Part shown: piece by piece, positions 7,814 through 15,492 of the stretch
Numbering within the stretch: position 1 is the stretch's first letter
Layout of the letters: every line of letters begins with the position of its first letter
Virus record (IMG/VR): IMGVR_UViG_3300028920_000050
Span: 1-64,000 of that record
DNA length: 64,000 nt
Strand: one strand, 5' to 3'
From: a virus
Program-made: the position numbers and the translations under genes
Notes under the pieces: generated by a model
What the model was told of the DNA's origin: nothing
Database searches by the model: none
The model's input: only the letters and a program-made list of their open reading frames with translations

Positions 7814-8131
7814 TTACTCCTTATCTAAGTCACACTTACAAGTGGGACACTTATGTTTATAAAAATCCGCAGTTGCCTGATCACACTTAAGCTCACAGTT
7901 ACAACATCTGTAAACATCTTCAACCTCAGATACACTTAAAAGAATAATCTTAAGGGCAATAGACTTGTTCGGCCTGTTTGACAGTTTAAAATAATTATCA
8001 ACACATAGCTCATTCTGAACTCTAAGTATTCCTTTCTCAGTTTTATAGTTGAAATCTATATCCTCTATAAAATTGGAACACCCAGCCACCCCGTCCTGAG
8101 CATGAAAATGATATGATATAAATACCTTCAT
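7814..8131 (-). CDS. Hypothetical protein with C-terminal zinc ribbon
   Basis: 105 aa. The N-terminal half (M-K-V-F-I-S-Y-H-F) is like a small conserved phage protein; the C-terminus has C-C-N-C-E-L-K-C and C-P-T-C-K-C, a likely zinc ribbon. Function unknown. The start overlaps the stop of 8128..8310 by 4 bases and has GAGGAG upstream. Confidence 0.65.
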   Translation of the reverse strand: MKVFISYHFHAQDGVAGCSNFIEDIDFNYKTEKGILRVQNELCVDNYFKLSNRPNKSIALKIILLSVSEVEDVYRCCNCELKCDQATADFYKHKCPTCKCDLDKE

Positions 8132-8310
8132 GATTTACTCCTCTTTAAAGTATGTTTTCCCCACACTACAAAACCTTTACCTTTCTTGATAAACGGACCG
8201 TGACATTTACTAAGTGACATTTGATTATCAAACTTGCCGTTCTTTGCACAATTCTTATTGTAATGTCTGCTATAAAAGCACTCTCTACAATGATCATAAA
8301 CTACTGGCAT
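8128..8310 (-). CDS. Cys/His-rich 60-aa protein
   Basis: Y-D-H-C-R-E-C-F-Y-S-R-H-Y-N-K-N-C and a later K-C-H give a probable zinc site; the tail is basic. No family recognised. AAGGAG precedes the ATG. It sits directly downstream of the recombinase gene. Confidence 0.6.
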   Translation of the reverse strand: MPVVYDHCRECFYSRHYNKNCAKNGKFDNQMSLSKCHGPFIKKGKGFVVWGKHTLKRSKS

Positions 8311-8313
8311 GCT

Positions 8314-9672
8314 TTACTCCTTCTTTAATAGTTGAGATTTAATTTCTTTAAAGTGGCGCTTGTTTTTTAGGAGCCAGGCATATAGCTTTTCTTTGCCTTG
8401 GAACTTATGCCCCTTGTACTTAAACCAGCCACCGCTTTGTCCGAACACGTCACACTGAAGGCCGACATCAAATATTTCAGAGTTCTCATCAATCTGGTAT
8501 TTCTTGATACCCAAGGAGGGTATATCTTGAGTATAGATATTGAAGTTGAACCAGTTGAAAGGGAGTCCCTGCTTGTCTTTATATATCTCAACGTTAGTCG
8601 AAAATCCAACGAACTTTTTGTTGTGCTTGAGTCGCTCAGGATTTTTAAACTTAAGCCTTTCAAGTGCCATATATCCCACCCCAAGCCCTCCAGTAGCTTT
8701 GAGATTATTGTCAGCAAAAACCTTAACCATACGGAGATCAGTACTAAGCTGATTAATAAGCATGAGACAGCACCACGCAATATTATTCTCATCAGTTAAA
8801 CTCCCTTCATTAAATCTTGTTACGATCTTTCGCACAAGTTTATTATTCATTCTGGCCTTTACCGCCATTGAGTGCTCAGTAAACTGCTTGGACATTTCCT
8901 CCCCGGTAAGAGAGGCGGCAATACTGTCGTACACAATAAAGTTGGCTATCTTCTGCGTGATTAGATCATCAAGTATCTGGTAGCCCTCCTCACTGTCGCG
9001 TGGGCGGTGGTATAGTAAACGGGAAATGTCTACACCCATCTCAATGAAGAACTTCATAAGGACAGACTGTTTCTTTTTAGCATCCCCGCCTTTAAATGAG
9101 ATCCACCCTTCCTTTGACAGAGCAGATAGAGCAGAGTTCTCAGCATCAAGAAAAGCACACACACGTTCTTCGTAGTCACCACAGCTAGGGCAGATCCGCT
9201 TATTACCTTCTATCTTAAATGGAGTATTACACCTATTACACAACCTCTGGTTTACAGCTATGTTCTTTATACACCACCAAGTCTTACCGCACTGGTTCGG
9301 TCCGGTGATCTCAATGATACCGCCCATATAGGTTCCCCCGCCCATTACAACGTCATGAGCAAAAGAACAGGTAGGTATCCTACGGATCGTTACCGCACGT
9401 ACATCCTTAGCGAGAGCAATAGTCCCTTCGCCGAACTTATCGTTCAGCTTTTTAAGATGTTTCGCAAGGTTTTTAGTACCGTCAGGATTAACCGGCTTAT
9501 TGGAGATTTTTGTTTCCACAACATCTGTTGATACTTCTCCTTCCTCCGCTGTTCCCTTCGACTTAACCTCTTGGGTCTTAGTTTTCGTTGCCTTTGCTTC
9601 CTTTCCCTTCGACTTTTTCTTCGCTGCACGCTTTTTCTCCTTCTTTTTTGTTACCACGAACTTCCTTGGCAT
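8314..9672 (-). CDS. RecA-like recombinase with inserted zinc ribbon
   Basis: 452 aa. Residues 1-45 are a Lys-rich tail. The core starts near 66 (N-L-A-K-H-L-K-K-L-N), with Walker A G-P-N-Q-C-G-K-T at 124-131, a Walker B strand I-V-Y-D-S near 238, an L-I-N-Q-L-S segment like RecA loop L2, and a RecA-like C-terminal motif with G-G-W-F-K-Y-K-G. Between Walker A and the next strand is an insertion with C145, C148, C161 and C164, a zinc ribbon that ordinary RecA lacks. It should form strand-exchange filaments in phage recombination and replication restart. An operator copy lies 17 bases upstream of the start. Confidence 0.87.
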   Translation of the reverse strand: MPRKFVVTKKKEKKRAAKKKSKGKEAKATKTKTQEVKSKGTAEEGEVSTDVVETKISNKPVNPDGTKNLAKHLKKLNDKFGEGTIALAKDVRAVTIRRIPTCSFAHDVVMGGGTYMGGIIEITGPNQCGKTWWCIKNIAVNQRLCNRCNTPFKIEGNKRICPSCGDYEERVCAFLDAENSALSALSKEGWISFKGGDAKKKQSVLMKFFIEMGVDISRLLYHRPRDSEEGYQILDDLITQKIANFIVYDSIAASLTGEEMSKQFTEHSMAVKARMNNKLVRKIVTRFNEGSLTDENNIAWCCLMLINQLSTDLRMVKVFADNNLKATGGLGVGYMALERLKFKNPERLKHNKKFVGFSTNVEIYKDKQGLPFNWFNFNIYTQDIPSLGIKKYQIDENSEIFDVGLQCDVFGQSGGWFKYKGHKFQGKEKLYAWLLKNKRHFKEIKSQLLKKE

Positions 9673-9688
9673 AAGGTTCCCTCCAAAT

Positions 9689-9700
9689 GTAAGATCTTAC
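9689..9700. promoter_or_regulatory. Operator-like palindrome, perfect copy
   Basis: GTAAGATCTTAC just upstream of the recombinase start. It contains the TAA stop of the small gene 9697..9855. Confidence 0.75.
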
Positions 9701-9855
9701 TTTTCACTTTCTTCTTTGCAGTGGAAAAGATACTGCTTGAACAAACAGAACAGAGAACAGAACTTAAGTCCTGGAAAACTTTTATGTGCGATCCATATTT
9801 TCTTCTTAATGTTTAGATATTCTACGCACTTTTTGTAGCTACATTTAACTTTCAT
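9697..9855 (-). CDS. 52-aa Cys-rich small protein
   Basis: ATG at 9855 to a TAA embedded in the operator palindrome. The product begins M-K-V-K-C-S-Y-K-K-C-V-E-Y-L and has C-S-L-F-C and a late H-C, so one zinc site is plausible. Overlaps the gene above by 11 bases; GGAGGG lies about 15 bases before the ATG. Function unknown. Confidence 0.55.
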   Translation of the reverse strand: MKVKCSYKKCVEYLNIKKKIWIAHKSFPGLKFCSLFCLFKQYLFHCKEESEK

Positions 9856-10189
9856 TGTCCCGTTTTCCCTCCATCTTTAATATTATCTTTGACATGACTT
9901 CTTCCATTTTACTGTAAGCCCCGCCATAGATAGCACCTACATAGTAGTCACAGTCCTTATGGATCTGTTTCTGAAATGCAGGCTTGTGATTTGAGAACCG
10001 TACCTTAACAGTCTGGTCCTTGTAAGTAACATAAATGTACTTGCTAACTGTAGTCTTGGCAGGATGTAGCTGTACCTTATATCCACGCTTAAGAAGTTCA
10101 ATACAGAACCTCCCCCACTTGGGCATAGGGTAATTGCCTTTGTACCTTGCATGATAGTTCTTAACAAACCTTTCTGTTACTTCAATCAT
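9845..10189 (-). CDS. Hypothetical protein downstream of DNA polymerase
   Basis: 114 aa from the ATG at 10189, which follows GGAGGCGAAAGG and overlaps the polymerase stop by 4 bases. V-S-K-Y-I-Y-V-T-Y then V-K-V-R-F-S-N-H-K-P and D-C-D-Y-Y-V-G suggest a small beta-rich fold seen in other phages, but no function is known to me. Coupled translation with the polymerase suggests a replication accessory role. Confidence 0.65.
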   Translation of the reverse strand: MIEVTERFVKNYHARYKGNYPMPKWGRFCIELLKRGYKVQLHPAKTTVSKYIYVTYKDQTVKVRFSNHKPAFQKQIHKDCDYYVGAIYGGAYSKMEEVMSKIILKMEGKRDNES

Positions 10190-12030
10190 CCTTTCGCCTC
10201 CCCCCAACTACGGGATACCTTTCCGTCAACACAGAAATCTAAAGGCATTTTAGACTTAATAACCTTGGACATACACTTACGCAATAGTGCCTGAGCTTTC
10301 TTAGCATCTTTTTTCTTCACATCAATAACAATCTCATCATGAACCTGCATGATTAATTTAGCATCAAGCTTGGCTTTATCACGTTCACGCTGAAAATGGA
10401 TCTGTGCGAGCTTGGTCATATCACCACCTGTACCTTGTACTGGAGTGTTATAACTCTTACGTTCATCCCCGCTTCTTAAGAAACCATCTGAACTGAGTAT
10501 GTTATTAAGGGGTCTCCTTCTTTTAAAAAGAGTTTCACAATAACCGTGGGAGCGTGCAAAGGAAACAGACCTCTGCATGAAATTAAATACACCCCTGAAC
10601 CTTGTTTTAAAGTTCTCAATATACTCACTGGCCGTGCTTGGTGTTATCCACTTACCTGTGGCTTGAAAGATCTGCTCCACCAAGCTGTCCCGCCCCATGC
10701 CATAAAGCACACCGAAGGACACTTTCTTCGCTTCATCACGTGAGCAGTTACACATGTCCGCAACCGTCTGATGTATATCTTCATTGTTATTAAAGGCAGA
10801 GAGCATTACAGGGTCTTTTGACAAGACCGCCGCGATCCTTAGTTCCAGCTGAGAATAGTCCTCCACGTCCAAAATCCGACCCTTGGCTGCAACGAATATT
10901 TTCCTGAAGCCGTACTCATCACGTGCAGGAATATTCTGGAGGTTAGGATCAGAACTTGACAGTCTACCTGTTCTGGTTCCCACAGCTTTGTATCCACCAT
11001 ATATTTTTCCATCATTAGTCCGCTCAAGCTGTTCTGCAATTCCATCTACAAAGTCTCCCTTTAGTTTCTGCAAGCTTTTATATTTAATTAACTCCTCAAC
11101 ACCCTTATGCTTTTTACCAAGCTTCTTGAGTGTTTTCATATCCGTTTTCGGTGTGCCCTCATCAGTGTAAGCAGGACACTTAATCTTAAGCACACCATAA
11201 AGATGTTCACCTAACTGCTTAGTACTTTTCAGATTAAACTGACGGCTTACCTTTAGTAACCGTCTGCACTTTCTTTCTATATTAACAAGATCTTCATTAA
11301 CAAGATCCCGCACCTTTTCAAGCCGGTCCTCATCAATACTTACACCCTCACGTTCCATCTCAATGACAACATAGGTGTAAGGCTTATCTATTTTATCATA
11401 TACCTTTTTAAGGACAGGGCTTTTTGCAAGGCGGGGCTTGTACTTGTCATAAAGTCTGAGCGTATACACAGCATCATCAATAGCATAACTGCACACTTCA
11501 GGATAAGGCACGTCCCGTATATCCCGCTTTCCTACAACGTCCTTAAACTTCTCTGCCCTCTCCCCAAGTTCAACCTGAGCGAGTTTCTTAAGAGAGTTCC
11601 CTTCCTCAGAGTCCAAGACATAATGCATAAGCATTGTGTCCTCAAAGTCAATCTTTATAGGAAGCTGATACTTTTCAAGTACGTGAAAGTCATAAGACGC
11701 ATTATGAAAAATAACCTTCTTCCTCTTAATAACAGTCGTCAGCCTTTTATGTACATCAGTCACCCGAAGGAATGGGTGCTCTGATCCTACATTAAACATA
11801 AAGGGAATAGCGGCACCTTCATACCTCTTACCTTCTCTCCATGCAAAAGAGATCACAACAACTTCCAGTAGCTTTCGCTTAAGTGAAGTTGTTTCCGTGT
11901 CAAGCGAAAATTCCTTGACTTTGCTCAGTTTACTCATCAACCAGGTAAACTGTTCTTTTGTCTGTATTATATTTTTATGCTTAGTGTATTCAAAGAAATC
12001 AAAAAGCGATCTTGTTTGTAAAGTTCTCAT
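10186..12030 (-). CDS. polA: Family A DNA polymerase with 3'-5' exonuclease
   Basis: 614 aa. The exonuclease domain has S-L-D-T-E-T near residue 40, F-H-N-A-S-Y-D-F and Y-A-I-D-D-A-V-Y-T. The polymerase domain has motif A D-Y-S-Q-L-E-L-R, motif B R-D-E-A-K-K-V-S-F-G-V-L-Y-G and motif C Q-V-H-D-E-I-V. The O-helix residue matching Klenow 762 is Phe, and the neighbouring Asn is replaced by Ser. No 5'-3' exonuclease domain, as is normal in phage replicative polymerases. It should copy the phage genome with the helicase and primase here. GGAG precedes the ATG, and a hairpin (12055-12087) sits just upstream. Confidence 0.95.
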   Translation of the reverse strand: MRTLQTRSLFDFFEYTKHKNIIQTKEQFTWLMSKLSKVKEFSLDTETTSLKRKLLEVVVISFAWREGKRYEGAAIPFMFNVGSEHPFLRVTDVHKRLTTVIKRKKVIFHNASYDFHVLEKYQLPIKIDFEDTMLMHYVLDSEEGNSLKKLAQVELGERAEKFKDVVGKRDIRDVPYPEVCSYAIDDAVYTLRLYDKYKPRLAKSPVLKKVYDKIDKPYTYVVIEMEREGVSIDEDRLEKVRDLVNEDLVNIERKCRRLLKVSRQFNLKSTKQLGEHLYGVLKIKCPAYTDEGTPKTDMKTLKKLGKKHKGVEELIKYKSLQKLKGDFVDGIAEQLERTNDGKIYGGYKAVGTRTGRLSSSDPNLQNIPARDEYGFRKIFVAAKGRILDVEDYSQLELRIAAVLSKDPVMLSAFNNNEDIHQTVADMCNCSRDEAKKVSFGVLYGMGRDSLVEQIFQATGKWITPSTASEYIENFKTRFRGVFNFMQRSVSFARSHGYCETLFKRRRPLNNILSSDGFLRSGDERKSYNTPVQGTGGDMTKLAQIHFQRERDKAKLDAKLIMQVHDEIVIDVKKKDAKKAQALLRKCMSKVIKSKMPLDFCVDGKVSRSWGEAKG

Positions 12031-12054
12031 TAGTTTTCTCCATGTAGTAAAAGA

Positions 12055-12087
12055 GCAGGGATTGCCTTCCCTCTACGCAATCCCCAC
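12055..12087 (-). terminator. Hairpin upstream of the polymerase, terminator-like
   Basis: Arms GGGATTGC/GCAATCCC extended by GAG/CTC, followed on the minus strand by TTTTAC. It lies between the ssDNA-binding protein gene and the polymerase. It may be a weak terminator, attenuator or mRNA-stabilising hairpin; the T run is short. Confidence 0.5.
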
Positions 12088-12123
12088 TCTCATTTACTGA
12101 TTTTCTACAGTAATTGCAGCTAC

Positions 12124-12876
12124 TTAATCGTAGTCTACGTCCTCACCTTCATCAGAGTCATCTACCTCAGCGCCATCCCCATCACCCGATGCTTCACCAG
12201 CATCAAGTAGTCCGTTGACACGCAGTATAGCCTGTACCTCTGAGGCGGGAGGCAGAGCAAAGAAAGCTTCCCACGTAAAAGCCTTTATGAGTTTAAGGAG
12301 TTCCTTTTCCTCTTTAGACTCACCAAGTTTTTTAATCTTGGGAGCACTGGCCTTTTCAATATGGTAAGCAGTGTCCGTATTGGAACCTGTGCGATAGAAC
12401 TCCCACGTTAATTGCAGGAAATCCTTTTTAAACTTATCATACTTCTTTTCAATCAGAGGTATTGACTTCTGACCTACCATCAGCACGAAAAGCGTTCCTC
12501 CACGTTTAGTCATCGTGATCTTGGTACTCTTATAGTTACCATTACGGTCCTTGATCGTTTCAAACTTACGTCTGTCGATCACCAGATAAGCGTTCTGGTA
12601 AGTGGGCCTGTGACCACGTGAACACATGATGCACGTTGAGTTTGGATCATCCTCATCAATAGTACAGACAATCCAAGCCCAATAAAAGTTTCCTTTCTTG
12701 GACTTTTTACGAACCTTATGGACATAGACACCTGTTGGTTCTTCGTGCGTAAACACGATTTTGGTCTCTTCATCCTCCTTAAGAAGCAACTGCTTTACAC
12801 GAGCTGACTTCTGCCGGTCAAGGTTTTTCTTATGCTCTTTTCTGGCGACTTCTCGCCCTTGTTTAATGAATCCCAT
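12124..12876 (-). CDS. Single-stranded DNA-binding protein-like, acidic C-tail
   Basis: 250 aa. A beta-rich body contains C-I-M-C-S-R-G-H-R, a possible zinc site, and the protein ends in a very acidic tail (D-D-S-D-E-G-E-D-V-D-Y-D) preceded by a Gly/Asp linker. Basic core plus acidic tail is the layout of phage ssDNA-binding proteins such as T4 gp32 and T7 gp2.5. Placement directly before the DNA polymerase fits. A second, short OB-fold SSB is at 36313. The ssDNA-binding role is inferred. Confidence 0.65.
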   Translation of the reverse strand: MGFIKQGREVARKEHKKNLDRQKSARVKQLLLKEDEETKIVFTHEEPTGVYVHKVRKKSKKGNFYWAWIVCTIDEDDPNSTCIMCSRGHRPTYQNAYLVIDRRKFETIKDRNGNYKSTKITMTKRGGTLFVLMVGQKSIPLIEKKYDKFKKDFLQLTWEFYRTGSNTDTAYHIEKASAPKIKKLGESKEEKELLKLIKAFTWEAFFALPPASEVQAILRVNGLLDAGEASGDGDGAEVDDSDEGEDVDYD

Positions 12877-12902
12877 ACGAGATCTCCTTATTAATATTTA
12901 TT

Positions 12903-12915
12903 TCCCCAACGGGGA
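12903..12915. other. Small GC hairpin before ssDNA-binding protein gene
   Basis: TCCCCAACGGGGA, a 5-bp stem with a 3-base loop, 27 bases upstream of the ATG at 12876. One of several hairpins placed just before ribosome binding sites here. Confidence 0.45.
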
Positions 12916-12934
12916 TGTTTTGATCCTAACGGAT

Positions 12935-13255
12935 CTATCCGTCCAGGACATCCTGGGCATTTGCCCACCTATCTAAATGATCAGTGAGCAACTCATCCAT
13001 AGCATTGAATGTGCTGTCTATCTCCTCTCCTTTCTGAAGGTCACGAGAGATGCCAACATCCATCTTGGCTGAGTTATAGTTACCAAGATTAACAGTTCTT
13101 CCACGATTAATGTGGAGACGAACATCACCCTTCTTGAAATCAATATCAGAGGGTGTCTCAGTCTCGGAACTTTTCTTGGTAACTCGTCTTTTCTTTTCAG
13201 ACGGCTTCTCCGTCTTTTTTGCTTTCGTTGTCTTGCTACGATAATTTTTAGGCAT
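12935..13255 (-). CDS. Hypothetical basic protein with conserved C-terminal domain
   Basis: 106 aa. Residues 1-40 are Lys/Arg/Ser/Thr-rich; the rest has V-N-L-G-N-Y-N-S-A-K-M-D-V-G, a motif I associate with small phage replication-cluster proteins of unknown function. AAGGAG precedes the ATG. It follows a long structured leader (13282-13396). Confidence 0.65.
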   Translation of the reverse strand: MPKNYRSKTTKAKKTEKPSEKKRRVTKKSSETETPSDIDFKKGDVRLHINRGRTVNLGNYNSAKMDVGISRDLQKGEEIDSTFNAMDELLTDHLDRWANAQDVLDG

Positions 13256-13281
13256 TACTTACTCCTTGTAATATTTTTTAA

Positions 13282-13396
13282 GATGCCATTAGGGGGAGAG
13301 GATGTTCATGGCCATGCCACCCTCAACCGATTGCCTTATTCAGTCAGGTCGTCTGTAGTGCCTACAGCTGATAGACCCTCCCCCCTTAATGGCACC
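13282..13396 (-). ncRNA. Large structured leader RNA upstream of 12935..13255
   Basis: Outer arms at 13282-13301 and 13376-13396 pair over about 17 bases (GCCATTA/TAATGGC plus G-rich/C-rich runs). Inside is a perfect hairpin CTGTAG-TGC-CTACAG at 13353-13367. The structure ends about 27 bases before the start codon. It could be a riboswitch-like or processing element; no known class recognised. Confidence 0.5.
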
Positions 13397-13497
13397 TTTA
13401 TAATCCAAAGTAGCTGGCCCCTTGATGTCTCACTGTCGGATTTATATAGTACTACTTTACCGCCCAGATACCATCTATCTTTATTAGTTCCCGTCAT
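13336..13497 (-). CDS. Possible 53-aa protein inside structured leader
   Basis: ATG-to-TAA frame beginning M-T-G-T-N-K-D-R-W-Y-L-G-G-K, with a beta-strand-like pattern. GGTGA lies 9 bases before the ATG, a weak ribosome binding site. It runs through the 5' arm of the hairpin at 13376-13396. Either a short gene or chance. Confidence 0.3.
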   Translation of the reverse strand: MTGTNKDRWYLGGKVVLYKSDSETSRGQLLWIIKVPLRGEGLSAVGTTDDLTE

Positions 13498-13582
13498 ACT
13501 TGTCACCGTTATGCGGAGGGACCGCTACTACTCCAACACGAGTCGGAGCTTCTTACCTCCTTAAACTTATATGAGGCTCTAT

Positions 13583-13671
13583 GCGCCAGGCAGGACTTGA
13601 ACCTGCAGATGCCTTCCCATGTTCTTTCCCTCCCGGTACTCCCATGAAACATATCCGTGAATAACTGGCGA
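13583..13671 (-). ncRNA. tRNA-like element (T arm and acceptor stem only)
   Basis: On the minus strand GCAGG-TTCAAGT-CCTGC is a perfect T stem-loop, followed directly by CTGGCG, which pairs with CGCCAG 75 bases upstream. Length (about 89) would suit a long-arm tRNA, but I find no anticodon stem or D arm. It may be a degenerate tRNA or a tRNA mimic. Confidence 0.3.
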
Positions 13672-13721
13672 CCCATCATGCGACCACACGGAGTCTGGTC
13701 TATTTACGGGCTGTGTTTACA

Positions 13722-14474
13722 TCAATTTTCCACCACTGGCGCTAATAACTTATCTGTTACTACACTCACTCCTCTTTTTTGAATTACCTGTGAAGTACAT
13801 TCCTGTGCATATTCAATAGATACCCTTACATCCTTGTACTTCATAAAATGTATAGCAAAAGCTGCCATAAAAGTATCTCCTGCTCCTGCTATATCTATTG
13901 TTTCAAACTTGTGGGGAGCAGGATAGTGGTCACCCAAAAATACACAGCCATCTGGTCCTACGGTAACAATTAATTTATCTATGTAATCCCCTGTTGTACT
14001 TTTAGTTAATTCATACTCAAGTTTATTTATTTTTATAAACCTTACGCTGTCGGCCCACTTCCCAATACGTTTCTTAGTATCAACAAATACATTCGGGTTA
14101 TCGTTTGCAATACGTACTATATCACTCTCTTCTAAAAACCCCTTACAGTAATCCGCTATAAGTATTGCATCATACTTTTTATAACTCTTAAGGTGTTTAA
14201 TTCGTTCACATGCATCATACTCATCCACCCTCAAAAGTAATGTATTACTTCTGCTGTCTATGTACCTTTTTTTAATAATTAACTCTGGATTGGTTTTTAA
14301 TTCACACTTACATCCTAAAGCTATTACATTGGCATGTACATTTCCAGCCATGCCAGGATTATCAATCTCATACTTCGGTTTTAATACAGGAGCAGGACCT
14401 TCTGGACAAAGACGGTCACACGACCCATAAACAAATACATCTTTACAACTATCACCAACAACTAAGATTTTCAT
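13722..14474 (-). CDS. PfkB-family sugar kinase, HldE/RfaE N-domain-like
   Basis: 250 aa, somewhat short for PfkB kinases (about 300). C-P-E-G-P-A-P-V near residue 24 and P-G-M-A-G-N-V-H-A-N match the HldE D-glycero-heptose-7-phosphate kinase signature; D-I-A-G-A-G-D-T-F near 194 is the catalytic PfkB signature with Asp as base. It would phosphorylate a sugar phosphate, possibly heptose for a surface glycan. The ATG has no ribosome binding site; an operator palindrome lies 5 bases before it. Confidence 0.82.
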   Translation of the reverse strand: MKILVVGDSCKDVFVYGSCDRLCPEGPAPVLKPKYEIDNPGMAGNVHANVIALGCKCELKTNPELIIKKRYIDSRSNTLLLRVDEYDACERIKHLKSYKKYDAILIADYCKGFLEESDIVRIANDNPNVFVDTKKRIGKWADSVRFIKINKLEYELTKSTTGDYIDKLIVTVGPDGCVFLGDHYPAPHKFETIDIAGAGDTFMAAFAIHFMKYKDVRVSIEYAQECTSQVIQKRGVSVVTDKLLAPVVEN

Positions 14475-14478
14475 AAAT

Positions 14479-14490
14479 GTAAGATCTTAC
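14479..14490. promoter_or_regulatory. Operator-like palindrome, perfect copy
   Basis: GTAAGATCTTAC occupies the place of the ribosome binding site of the sugar kinase and abuts the stop of the nuclease gene. Confidence 0.75.
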
Positions 14491-14492
14491 AA

Positions 14493-14900
14493 TCACCACT
14501 TGGGCTTTGTACCTCCGTCATATTCCTTGGCAAGTCCACTTAACAACATGATCTCCGCCACACTCACTCCGTCAACATATACATCAGCTACTATCCTGAA
14601 ATACTTACCACGAACAGGATTACGTAGTTCAATAACCTTTGCTGACCTAAGATGTGCTTCAAGTATCTCCTTTGCTTTACGTGCAAGCTTCTTGATCCTT
14701 GGTGGTGTTCCTCTCTTCTCAGGAGTATCTATACCGTTTATTCTTATACCAATATTCTCCCCAAGGATCGCGGGGAACCCTTCTATATTTATATAGAAAG
14801 TATCTCCGTCATACACACGAATTATTTCTATCTTATTAGTTATGTCGTCATAAGCTGACAGACCCATAATAAATAAGATCACAAACAGTAACTTTTTCAT
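14493..14900 (-). CDS. Secreted thermonuclease-like (SNase) protein
   Basis: 135 aa. Residues 1-17 form a signal peptide (M-K-K-L-L-F-V-I-L-F-I). The SNase core has Y-D-G-D-T-F, the catalytic R-I-N-G-I-D-T-P-E and a second Arg in G-K-Y-F-R-I-V-A-D-V, matching R35, D40, E43 and R87 of staphylococcal nuclease. It would cleave DNA or RNA outside the cytoplasm with calcium. The length is normal for the domain. AAGGAGG precedes the ATG. Confidence 0.87.
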   Translation of the reverse strand: MKKLLFVILFIMGLSAYDDITNKIEIIRVYDGDTFYINIEGFPAILGENIGIRINGIDTPEKRGTPPRIKKLARKAKEILEAHLRSAKVIELRNPVRGKYFRIVADVYVDGVSVAEIMLLSGLAKEYDGGTKPKW

Positions 14901-14910
14901 GATAACCTCC

Positions 14911-15492
14911 TTATACCCCGAATGGATGTTCTATATCTTCAACATCTATATCGTCAAATGCTCCCCAGGTTCCGTCCTCTTTTCTTCTTTTTTCAAACTC
15001 CTCTTTATTGCGTTCATAACGCTCAACATTATTTTCTTTACGAGAAGTCCACGCAAGATTACTCACCACACAGTTATACCTATCAGGTAGTATGTGCCCG
15101 ACCTCATAAGTTTCATACTGAGGATCTACTGGAAGCCAAGCATGAGCTACTACCTGATGTAAACAAAAATGCTTTTTCTTTGAAGGACTCGACCCTACAA
15201 GTCTAACTCTGAAACTAGGATAATCCTGTCGTGGCTGTTTACCTCTCGGCACTATCTTAACAAGTAAATGAGATTTAATGTGACGTACCTTTGCACTTGC
15301 ACTCACTTCATAATTTGTATCAGGTATTTGTTTCCAACATTCAATTTGCAACATAATTAATCCGAGTATAAAAACGTACTTAGCTACAAGTACTCCTACT
15401 ATAGTAATAACTAATATTAAAAAGAAAAAATCAGTCAATAAAATCTTGACCCATGACCAAATGTAAGATATTACTTTTTTACCAGACACCAT
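14911..15492 (-). CDS. NUMOD4/HNH endonuclease-like protein with hydrophobic N-terminus
   Basis: 193 aa if started at the ATG at 15492, which has CGGAGATAG upstream and overlaps the previous stop. Residues 20-47 are then a transmembrane segment. From residue 47 it reads M-L-Q-I-E-C-W-K-Q-I-P, the typical NUMOD4 opening, then H-Q-V-V-A-H-A-W-L-P and V-G-H-I-L-P-D-R-Y-N-C...N-L-A-W, an HNH site in which the central Asn/Asp is altered. An alternative start is the ATG at 15354, which would leave the operator at 15463 in non-coding DNA as elsewhere. Likely a homing-type nuclease. Confidence 0.7.
   Translation of the reverse strand: MVSGKKVISYIWSWVKILLTDFFFLILVITIVGVLVAKYVFILGLIMLQIECWKQIPDTNYEVSASAKVRHIKSHLLVKIVPRGKQPRQDYPSFRVRLVGSSPSKKKHFCLHQVVAHAWLPVDPQYETYEVGHILPDRYNCVVSNLAWTSRKENNVERYERNKEEFEKRRKEDGTWGAFDDIDVEDIEHPFGV
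15463..15474. promoter_or_regulatory. Operator-like palindrome, variant
   Basis: GTAAGATATTAC, one change from the consensus and lacking GATC. It is in codons 7-10 of 14911..15492 if the upstream start is used, or in a 124-base gap if the later start is used. Confidence 0.65.

Larger units (their letters stand above)
13256..13721 (-). other. 466-bp leader region with RNA structure and tRNA-like 3' half
   Basis: No strong gene lies between the sugar-kinase-like gene and 12935..13255. From 3' to 5' on the plus strand it holds a multibranched hairpin, a possible 53-aa frame, a tRNA-like T arm with acceptor stem, and a short hairpin GACCA/TGGTC at 13682-13700. The minus strand also carries four G runs near 13607-13641. 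No promoter with good -35 and -10 boxes was found. Confidence 0.55.

Noticed and set aside
8367-8792. 141-aa minus-strand ORF inside the recombinase
   Set aside because: Alternate frame of a clear RecA-like gene with no independent start signal.
9500-9838. 112-aa plus-strand hydrophobic ORF opposite the recombinase
   Set aside because: It is the mirror of Lys-rich codons (AAG/AAA read as CTT/TTT), a usual shadow of a basic tail.
13112-13564. 150-aa plus-strand ORF across the structured leader
   Set aside because: It runs antisense to 12935..13255 and through hairpin DNA, has no ribosome site and would be the only plus-strand gene in the window.
13583-13671. A complete functional tRNA gene
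   Set aside because: T arm and acceptor stem are good, but no anticodon stem-loop or D arm could be fitted, so I call it only tRNA-like.
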